29,662 bases of DNA from Firmicutes bacterium UBA5389 (lineage in GTDB: Bacteria > Bacillota > DTU025). The notes under the pieces were generated by a model that had not been told where the DNA came from, did not search any database, and saw only the letters and a list, made by a program, of their open reading frames with translations. The stretch spans positions 1-29,662 of the forward strand of contig DHON01000104.1 in assembly GCA_002409965.1 (NCBI GenBank), read 5' to 3'. Positions 24,045 through 29,662 of the stretch are shown in pieces (the stretch's first letter is position 1; every line of letters starts with the position of its first letter). The position numbers were made by a program, and so were the translations under genes.

Positions 24045-24686
24045 TTGTCCAAGAAGCTGACGGCATATCTCACACTCGCTGTAGTTCTCATGTTCGGTCT
24101 CATCGCGGTCGTTCCAGTCCAGGCAATCGACGTGGAGCCCGATGATGAGCCCGGCTCTGACACGGACAACGATGAACCGGGAAACGATGAACTGGAACTG
24201 GGAGCTGACAAGACCGCGTTCTTTGAGCGCCTGATGGCGGCCTTCCCCGATTCGACAGTTACAGTTGAACAGCTGCAAGCCTGCTTCGACGAGGGTTGGG
24301 GGCTTGGCGATTTGGTCATCTGCGCCGTCATATCGGTCGATTCCGGCAGGTCGTTCGAAGACGTGCTCGCACTGGCCTCAAGCGGAATGGGCTGGGGCGA
24401 AGTCGCAGAGGAGTCCGGAATCGAAGCGCGCAACCTTGGACAGGCCATATCGGCGAAGATGGGCAAGAAAGGACTACTTTGGAAGGGCCATGAGCAGGAT
24501 ATAGAAGGTTCGATGCAGAAGAACCGGGGCCGCGGCAACGCCTACGGACACGATCCGCAGCACCGGGGAGGACAACCCAACGACGAATCAGACGCAGAAA
24601 AGAGCCAGGGCAAAGGTCAAGGTAAAGGCCAGAGCAATAACAACGGCAACGGCAAAGGCAAAGGCGGCAGCAAGGACAAGCAGTAG
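24045..24686 (+). CDS. Secreted protein with a Lys/Gly/Asn-rich C-terminus
   Basis: Function not recognised. The TTG at 24045 is chosen: GGGGG lies 9 nt upstream and translation then begins with a textbook signal peptide (MSKKLTAYLTLAVV, more hydrophobic residues, cleavage after VQA). An acidic Asp/Glu-rich stretch follows, then a globular core (about 55-150) with DEGWGLGDLVICAVIS and SSGMGWGEVAEESGI. This motif pair recurs in secreted proteins of Clostridia and related bacteria. The last 60 residues are a low-complexity GKGQGKGQ/NNNGNGKGKG tail. A Crp-type site at the class II position lies upstream, so it is probably controlled by the Crp/cyclase cluster encoded convergently next door. It may sit in the cell envelope or spore coat, but that is inference. 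Confidence 0.75.
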   Translation: MSKKLTAYLTLAVVLMFGLIAVVPVQAIDVEPDDEPGSDTDNDEPGNDELELGADKTAFFERLMAAFPDSTVTVEQLQACFDEGWGLGDLVICAVISVDSGRSFEDVLALASSGMGWGEVAEESGIEARNLGQAISAKMGKKGLLWKGHEQDIEGSMQKNRGRGNAYGHDPQHRGGQPNDESDAEKSQGKGQGKGQSNNNGNGKGKGGSKDKQ

Positions 24687-24703
24687 CTCAACGGCCCTTC
24701 CTT

Positions 24704-24731
24704 AGCGAGGACACCAACCGGTGTCCTCGCT
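24704..24731. terminator. Terminator between convergent genes
   Basis: Perfect 12-bp stem AGCGAGGACACC-AACC-GGTGTCCTCGCT followed by TGTGCTT, between the secreted-protein gene (+) and crp (-). It probably works for both strands. Confidence 0.75.
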
Positions 24732-24802
24732 TGTGCTTATCTCCTTCCTCGCCTCCTTCCTCGCCCCTTCGCCTATTCTCTCTCTTCTGTCCGCCTCTGT
24801 CG

Positions 24803-25501
24803 TCAGTCTCTGGCCAAATCCTCGAGCGCCTGCGGGTCTAGTATGCAGTAGTCTCGCCCATCCGCGCCGAGCACGCCTGCGTCCACAAGATCCGCGATCA
24901 CTCGGCTGACAGTCTCGCGCGCGGTAGACGCAATCGTTGCGATGTCGCGATGCGTGAGCTCGGTCACTCGTCCAGACGGTGTGCTGCTCTTGAGCAGGGC
25001 AGATGCGATGCGCGTGCGCGCATCAGCGAACGCCAACAGATCCAAGCTCTCGTCTGTCTCCCTCAGCATCTCTGCAAGCCTTCTGATGAACCTCACAGCC
25101 AGCGTTGGGCTCTCCTCCAGACAGATCACAAAAGGTTCCGGGCGTACCTGCACTACCTCCGAGTCGGTCATGGCTTCTGCCGCGGCAGACCTGCCCAGCC
25201 CGTCTATGGCCGACAGGTCGCCGAACACATCGCCGTCGCCCAGTACCGCCAGAGTCTTCTCCGCCCCCTCCGACGATGCACGATACAGTCTGATCCGGCC
25301 CATGGCCACTACGTACAGATCACAGCTCTTGTCTCCCTGGAGGAACAACATCTCGCCTCGACGCACTAGCCTGAGCCGCGAAGCGCCTGTAAGTCTGGAG
25401 ATGAACCGATCCTCTTCGCGCTCGAAGACGGAGCAGGCACCAAGAGCGGCGCGGATCTTCAGATCAGTGTCTGCCAAGGTCATGAGTGGGTCGACGCCCA
25501 T
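24803..25501 (-). CDS. Crp/Fnr-family transcriptional regulator
   Basis: The 232-residue regulator has a cyclic-nucleotide-binding beta-barrel (about 24-135, with GDLSAIDGLGRSA: R104-S105 in the phosphate-binding cassette, and Asp in place of the usual Glu in GDL). A long dimer helix and a winged helix-turn-helix follow; the recognition helix STARETVSRVIADL contains the RETVxR motif that in E. coli CRP reads TGTGA. It has no FNR-type cysteine cluster. The listed ATG has GGAG close upstream (3 nt, short), and M7 at 25483 is an alternative. It overlaps the fecR gene by up to 38 nt, so the two are coupled. Matching TGTGA-N6-TCAC sites precede fecR-crp and the secreted-protein gene. It probably responds to cAMP or cGMP made by the cyclase encoded upstream. 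Confidence 0.9.
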   Translation of the reverse strand: MGVDPLMTLADTDLKIRAALGACSVFEREEDRFISRLTGASRLRLVRRGEMLFLQGDKSCDLYVVAMGRIRLYRASSEGAEKTLAVLGDGDVFGDLSAIDGLGRSAAAEAMTDSEVVQVRPEPFVICLEESPTLAVRFIRRLAEMLRETDESLDLLAFADARTRIASALLKSSTPSGRVTELTHRDIATIASTARETVSRVIADLVDAGVLGADGRDYCILDPQALEDLARD

Positions 25502-26393
25502 TATCTCCGCGACCTCCCTCTTCGTCTTTGCCGTCTCGCCCAGTCTTCTTCAGAGGACGTTCCTTGTCCTTTGGGCCGTTGCCAGGCTTGTCGTCGCCAG
25601 GCTTGCCGTTGCCAGTCTCTACCCACGATGGCTTGCCTCGGGGCCTAGGTTCCGGCGCTGCCTCCGGGCATTTCCCCTTCTGTGCGACTGCAGATTGCCC
25701 GGGATCGACCGTAAGCGTACCCGACTCACTCTCCACCATTACCTGCCCCGATTCGACGTAGACATAGGTGGTCTCCTCGTCGTCCACCTCCACGCAGAAC
25801 GCGGTGCCCCTAACTGATACTGTAGATGACGGAGTCTCAACCTCGAAGGACGGACCCGAATCGATGCGTCTGGCGATTTCCAGCCATATTCCCCCGATAA
25901 TCAACCTTATCTGCGGCGGCACGAGGCGCAGCAGCTGCCCGCCACCGGGTTCGCAGATGCTGCCGGCAACTGGAGCCAACTGCAGGCTCCGGGGTCCAAT
26001 CACCAGGTCGGAGCTGGACTCAATCGTGACGGTACTGCCATCGGCAAAGACCAACAAGACCCGCCCGCGCGGTCCCGTCGTCACCCTGGCCCCGGGTCTG
26101 ATCATCATTCCCTGCTCGAGGATTGCCGGGGCAGTCCACCCCGATCCCGGCTCGGATCCTGGCATAGATCCGGTTGGCTGGCATATCCACGCCTCTGGGA
26201 ACACTCGCATCGTTATGCAGGCAGCATAGCCCAACTCGCCGATTGCGGCAGCGCCATCGGCGTCAGCGTCTGTGCCGGCGCCAGAGCCGCCCGCACATCG
26301 TCCCACCAGCCCCAGGCCGCGCGAAGCCAGCATTGTGAACAACACCGCTGCAAGAACACCCTTTAGCACGACTCGTCGTCGCAAGTGTGTCAA
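25464..26393 (-). CDS. FecR-domain protein, membrane-anchored or secreted
   Basis: The 309-residue protein has an N-terminal hydrophobic segment after HLRRR. The FecR domain follows: GMMIRPGARVTTGPRGRVLLVFADGSTVTI, then a second part with FEVETPSSTVSVRGTAFCVEV, ETTYVYVESGQV and VDPGQSAVAQKG. The last 60 residues are a Lys/Gly/Asp/Glu-rich low-complexity tail. The TTG at 26393 is chosen because GGAGG sits 7 nt upstream and the next residues begin the signal/anchor; the frame's earlier ATG has no site. FecR domains are extracytoplasmic sensor or scaffold units and are often encoded near CHASE2 cyclases. There is no sigma factor nearby, so this is not a FecI/FecR pair. A Crp-type promoter lies upstream. 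Confidence 0.8.
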   Translation of the reverse strand: MTHLRRRVVLKGVLAAVLFTMLASRGLGLVGRCAGGSGAGTDADADGAAAIGELGYAACITMRVFPEAWICQPTGSMPGSEPGSGWTAPAILEQGMMIRPGARVTTGPRGRVLLVFADGSTVTIESSSDLVIGPRSLQLAPVAGSICEPGGGQLLRLVPPQIRLIIGGIWLEIARRIDSGPSFEVETPSSTVSVRGTAFCVEVDDEETTYVYVESGQVMVESESGTLTVDPGQSAVAQKGKCPEAAPEPRPRGKPSWVETGNGKPGDDKPGNGPKDKERPLKKTGRDGKDEEGGRGDNGRRPTHDLGRH

Positions 26394-26479
26394 AGGCCCA
26401 CCTCCAAGCACCTGGACTAGGCATACCAGCGTAGACTCATCAGCAGCAGTCCCGTGCAAGATATACTCGTCCAGGCTAG

Positions 26480-26522
26480 ATGATACCTGCCGTGATCCGA
26501 CAGCGCAGTGATTCAGATCACA
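26480..26522 (-). promoter_or_regulatory. Crp-type site and -10 for fecR-crp
   Basis: On the - strand TGTGA-N6-TCACT (26522-26507), 21 nt, then a -10-like TATCAT (26485-26480, 5/6 match). Predicted start 26473; site centre exactly at -41.5. The site overlaps the stop codon of the cyclase gene. No -35 is seen. This implies activation of crp by its own product. Confidence 0.7.
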
Positions 26523-28323
26523 TGGTCTCGAACACTTGCACCGTTCCCGGCTGTATTTTGGCTATCCGTCCCGACCAGGGCACAAGAACGCCAGGCAGGC
26601 CCCGCGCCCAGTCAGCCGGAACGCCCACCAGAACCTGATCCTCAGCGGCCGCATCCTCCAGGGCCTTCGCGATGTTCACAGCTGTGCCGATCACCGTCAG
26701 GTCCGACCGTTCGGCTCCTCCCAGCTCGACACGGGCGACTCGACCGTAAGCGATGCCTATCCCGACGCCAAGAGCTATAGACTGCCCTTCTGCAACGGCT
26801 CTCACCGCACCTCGAGCCGCTCGGGCCGCCCGCAACGAGCAAGACAAATCCTCGGGCCCCCGGCCCTCGAACACAGCGAGCACCGCATCGCCCGGAAACC
26901 TCTCAACTCGCCCTCCATGCTCGGCCACGGCGTCCGCGACAGCCGACAAGTAGACGTTGACAAGTCCCGCCGCAGCCTCTGGTTCCATGTCGTAGGAGGC
27001 GGCAGTCCAGCCTCGCAGATCCACAAACATCACCGCCATGTCGTGCGCTCCCGCCTGAGCCCCCATGCCTACTGCGTCAAGCGAATCCACCCCGGCGTAT
27101 CTCTTAAGCGCTGCCGTGAGCCGGCCAGCTCGGCTGGCGCGAGAGTACAGCTCCACCGCCAGCAACCCCATGGACACAAGCACAGGCGCGCTCGGCCCGA
27201 TCCACATCCCGCTGCGCGCATACAGCCCCACAGATCCGGCTAGCGCGCAAAACGCAGCGCCCGCGTGCAGCAGCGCAGTGACACCGACACCGCGCCGTAT
27301 GCCGCCGATCGCGCAGGTTGTCGCCCACAGAAACGCTCCAACACCCGCGACTGCGAGCAACGCCGCGCCGGCGCCCACAGGACGCACGAAACGTCCGCCC
27401 AGAATCGCCCCGACTGCCGCAGCGTGCACCATCAGCCCAGGCACCGCGCCCGAGCGGGCGAGAAGCGGTGTCTCATGTCTGTCGCCGATGCCGGCTGCGG
27501 TCACTCCGATCAGCACGAACTTGCCCTCCAGGTCGGGCAGGCCTGAACGTGAACCCGAACCTGAACCCGCCTCCGGCGGTGCTTCCGCCAGCAGTTCGGC
27601 GGCTGATATCCGTTCGGCGGCGGGCGGCCATGGGAAGGCCGGAGACATGCTCGACGTGGAGTCGAGCGGTATTCGGCAACCCCCAACGACAGCCTGCACC
27701 CCTGGTTGGAAGCTCAGATCGCCGCCAGACACGCTCGACTCAGCCTCTGGTCGCAGGCCCACGCGAACCACCTCCACCGCAAAGGCAGAGACGAATCCGT
27801 CAGGCATTCCCAGCACAGCTGGGACTCGGCGGACTGCTCCGTCTGGGTCATGAACCACGCTCACGTGGCCAAGTCCCCGGGCTGCCTGCGCAAGTGCCGG
27901 AACGGGCAGGAGCGGTTGCTCTTGCGAAACATACCATTGTACATGGCGAGGGAGAGAATACGATTGGACGTATATCGGAAGAACCACTCTGCCCGACCGA
28001 GCGATGGCAGCAGCGAGAGCCGCATCGTCATCAGTTTGGAGATCTGGCTCGGACAACATGATATCGATTCCGACGACCGCCGGGTTGTGCCGCGAGACTT
28101 TCGCGACCAGCTCCGCGAGGAGCGACCGCGGCCATGGCCAGCGGCCCAGCGATGATACGGACTGGTCATCGATTTCCACTGTGATTACGCATGGGTCAGG
28201 CTCAGGGGTGAAAGTCAGCGCAAGCTGTCGGCGTATCGCCGTATCCACAGGGAGCAGCAGGCCCAGGCCGCAGGCTGCGATAACACTTGCGATTACTGCC
28301 GCCCGCACGGCGCCAAGCTTCAA
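26518..28323 (-). CDS. CHASE2-domain class III adenylate/guanylate cyclase
   Basis: The 601-residue protein has an N-terminal membrane anchor (about 7-27), an extracellular CHASE2 sensor (about 30-300, with LGRWPWPR, VVGIDIMLSEPD and GKFVLIGVTAAGIGD), three further membrane segments (about 310-400) and a class III cyclase domain (about 425-601). Metal aspartates D435 (FVDLRGW) and D479 (FPGDAV) are present, as is D541 in SDLTVIG. The usual Lys before the second metal Asp is R475. N550 (VNIAKALE) is in place, but the transition-state arginine expected four residues later is A554. Activity may be low or altered. The TTG start is preceded by GTGAGG. The Crp-family gene downstream is the likely target of its product. 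Confidence 0.88.
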   Translation of the reverse strand: MKLGAVRAAVIASVIAACGLGLLLPVDTAIRRQLALTFTPEPDPCVITVEIDDQSVSSLGRWPWPRSLLAELVAKVSRHNPAVVGIDIMLSEPDLQTDDDAALAAAIARSGRVVLPIYVQSYSLPRHVQWYVSQEQPLLPVPALAQAARGLGHVSVVHDPDGAVRRVPAVLGMPDGFVSAFAVEVVRVGLRPEAESSVSGGDLSFQPGVQAVVGGCRIPLDSTSSMSPAFPWPPAAERISAAELLAEAPPEAGSGSGSRSGLPDLEGKFVLIGVTAAGIGDRHETPLLARSGAVPGLMVHAAAVGAILGGRFVRPVGAGAALLAVAGVGAFLWATTCAIGGIRRGVGVTALLHAGAAFCALAGSVGLYARSGMWIGPSAPVLVSMGLLAVELYSRASRAGRLTAALKRYAGVDSLDAVGMGAQAGAHDMAVMFVDLRGWTAASYDMEPEAAAGLVNVYLSAVADAVAEHGGRVERFPGDAVLAVFEGRGPEDLSCSLRAARAARGAVRAVAEGQSIALGVGIGIAYGRVARVELGGAERSDLTVIGTAVNIAKALEDAAAEDQVLVGVPADWARGLPGVLVPWSGRIAKIQPGTVQVFETM

Positions 28324-28409
28324 CTCATCCTCACCACCCTCGCCGGCAGAGCCTTCAGCGGAGTCTTGGATAGAGTCTTCGCCAGTTCTCGATGTGTTTC
28401 CTTGTTCAT
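28320..28409 (-). CDS. Possible 29-aa coupled small ORF
   Basis: Begins MNKETHRELAKTLSK and is strongly basic overall; its TGA overlaps the cyclase TTG start as TTGA. It fills most of the 92-nt gap between splB and the cyclase. It has no good ribosome binding site of its own, and the coding call rests on position alone. Confidence 0.25.
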   Translation of the reverse strand: MNKETHRELAKTLSKTPLKALPARVVRMS

Positions 28410-28415
28410 CGGCAA

Positions 28416-29432
28416 TCAGATCACATAGAGCACTGTGGACTCGGGGAAATGGGCGGCGATGCGATCGCGAAAGAACTCAGTCAGCTCGGTCATGAGATCG
28501 GCCGGGTAGACGTACTTGCCGTAGCCAAACTGGCCACGCTTGAACCTGCGCACCGCCTCGTCCAAAGGCAGGGTAGTACTGGGGTAGACCGCCCGGATCA
28601 CGTTCTTAGCCCTTGAGGTGAACCGATGTGAGATGACCTCGAAGGTGAATGGGCCGCTTCCGGCCGGAAGGCGCAGACGTAGGCGTCGGAGAAGGTCGTC
28701 ATACTGAGTGCGCCATTCCTCGAACGCGAACACCGGGGCGATGAGGAATCCCATGGGATAGCCCGCGGCCGCGACCTTCGCAGCAGCCTTGATGCGGTTG
28801 TCGAGTGAAGGCGCTCCCCGCTCATAGGTGTCAATTACGTACTCACAGTTGATGCTGAAACGGATCACCGTTTTTCCCCTGTGATCCACGTCCAGTAGTC
28901 CATCCACGTCACAGTATTTCGTGGCGAATCTGAAAGCCGCATTCTCAAGGCGGGCCAAGAACCCGACCGCCTTGGCAAGCGACCCAGTCCACGCCTCAAC
29001 TGCGACAGGATCAGAGGTGGCCGCTCCTTCGAAGACCGTTGTCTCGGGCGCGCGGGCCTGAACGTAGCTGGCGGCTTGTTCCAGAATCTCGTCCACATTC
29101 ACGTAGACCTTGACGTAAGGCGCTCTCCCGAGGTTGGTGTTGAGATAGCAGTACTGGCACAGGCCCGGGCAGCCCGATACCAGTGGCAACTGGTAGTGGG
29201 CCGAGGGTTTGCAGGTCTGAAACTCTCGCCCCTCCCTGACCAGCACGACCATAGTCCGCTTGGAGAGCAAGTATCGCTCGCGAAATGACGTGCGGGAGAC
29301 GGACGGGATGCGCCCATCATATACCGCCACTGGTATCTTCCGGCCCGCAAAAACGTCCGCCAGGCGCGCCCCCAGCGGGTAGCCCAGAGCGTTGCGCGCG
29401 ATCAGCACGCGCGCAGGCACAAACGATGGCAT
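28416..29432 (-). CDS. splB: Spore photoproduct lyase homologue (radical SAM)
   Basis: The 338-residue radical-SAM enzyme is of the SplB type, which repairs the spore thymine photoproduct. The iron-sulfur motif C88-PGL-C92-QY-C95 is intact, with Y94 and Y96 that take part in radical relay. The region IRFSINCEYVIDTYERGAPSLDNRI and the C-terminal HRFTSRAKNVI match the family. At the place of B. subtilis C141 (FEAACTSD), whose thiol donates hydrogen in the last step, this protein has A139 (FEGAATSD); the spacing from the first cluster cysteine is the same, 51 residues. GAGGTG lies 5 nt before the ATG. It is the main hint that the host is a spore-former. Function could be altered or rescued by another cysteine. 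Confidence 0.9.
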   Translation of the reverse strand: MPSFVPARVLIARNALGYPLGARLADVFAGRKIPVAVYDGRIPSVSRTSFRERYLLSKRTMVVLVREGREFQTCKPSAHYQLPLVSGCPGLCQYCYLNTNLGRAPYVKVYVNVDEILEQAASYVQARAPETTVFEGAATSDPVAVEAWTGSLAKAVGFLARLENAAFRFATKYCDVDGLLDVDHRGKTVIRFSINCEYVIDTYERGAPSLDNRIKAAAKVAAAGYPMGFLIAPVFAFEEWRTQYDDLLRRLRLRLPAGSGPFTFEVISHRFTSRAKNVIRAVYPSTTLPLDEAVRRFKRGQFGYGKYVYPADLMTELTEFFRDRIAAHFPESTVLYVI

Positions 29433-29662
29433 GGCTTCACCTCAGCTCTCAGTCTGACCCTGGTGCCAGTCCCAGTCCCAGTCCCAGCTTGTGGGACGAG
29501 ACATCGTCTCTTTGTCCCGTCCCATCTATGGTGCCCTCGTGTCCAATCCGTCACACACGGGACCGGAGGAACCGCCGTCAGCGCACAGCAACGTGTGCAT
29601 CTGCAGAGGATGTTCCCCTGCGCAAGATGATCTTGCTCACGAGGCTCAATCGCTTCACTTAC
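29433..29662. other. splB upstream region with repeat and hairpin
   Basis: No gene was recognised. It contains CCAGTC x3 (29466-29483) and a long imperfect hairpin: TGGGAC-GAGAC, then ATC, then GTCTC, an 8-nt bulge and GTCCCA (29492-29524). A palindrome CAAGAT-G-ATCTTG occurs near 29625. The promoter of splB was not identified; no clear sigma-G site was seen. Confidence 0.45.

Overview
This window most resembles a high-GC member of the Bacillota (Firmicutes). The pointers are a spore photoproduct lyase homologue, a cysteine T-box leader, ECF-type transport, strong AGGAGG-type ribosome binding sites, frequent GTG/TTG starts and sigma-A-like promoters. I cannot name the genus. Apart from the left end, which carries a truncated transposase and about 1.3 kb of decayed DNA, genes are tightly packed.

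Left part (1-8.9 kb, mostly + strand): an ISKra4-like transposase tail; a SNF2-family helicase with its usual SWIM zinc-finger partner; a decayed stretch (5.2-7.1 kb) holding a remnant of an ABC ATPase, a 60-residue ORF behind a near-perfect promoter and palindrome, and several short repeats; then a FetAB-type (UPF0014) two-gene ABC system.

Centre (8.97-21.7 kb, all - strand): a secreted phosphodiesterase-like protein and a small secreted sulfite-oxidase-fold protein lie downstream of a ten-gene unit. In transcription order this unit is a SorC-type sugar-responsive regulator, ECF S component, fused double EcfA ATPase, EcfT, PfkB sugar kinase, ADP-ribosylglycohydrolase, class I (DhnA/LsrF-like) aldolase, zinc alcohol dehydrogenase, FGGY kinase and MFS transporter. 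From EcfT to the MFS gene the reading frames overlap or abut, so they are probably co-translated. The set reads as a regulated route for taking up and breaking down a glycoside or sugar derivative of unknown identity, and is the best candidate here for an undescribed pathway. The EcfA fusion appears to contain one canonical and one degenerate ATP site.

Right part (21.8-29.7 kb): cysE-cysK behind a Cys T-box; a secreted lysine/glycine-rich protein; a Crp-family regulator with a FecR-domain protein and a CHASE2-class III cyclase; and a spore photoproduct lyase homologue. Two matching sites, AGTGA-N6-TCACA, each lie exactly 21 nt upstream of a -10-like hexamer. One precedes the secreted-protein gene and the other precedes fecR-crp. 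The Crp recognition helix carries the RETVxR motif that reads TGTGA in E. coli CRP. Together these suggest a local cyclic-nucleotide circuit: cyclase to Crp to (fecR-crp and secreted protein). The cyclase lacks the usual transition-state arginine, and the lyase has alanine where the key hydrogen-donor cysteine (C141 in B. subtilis) is expected, so neither should be assumed to have textbook chemistry.
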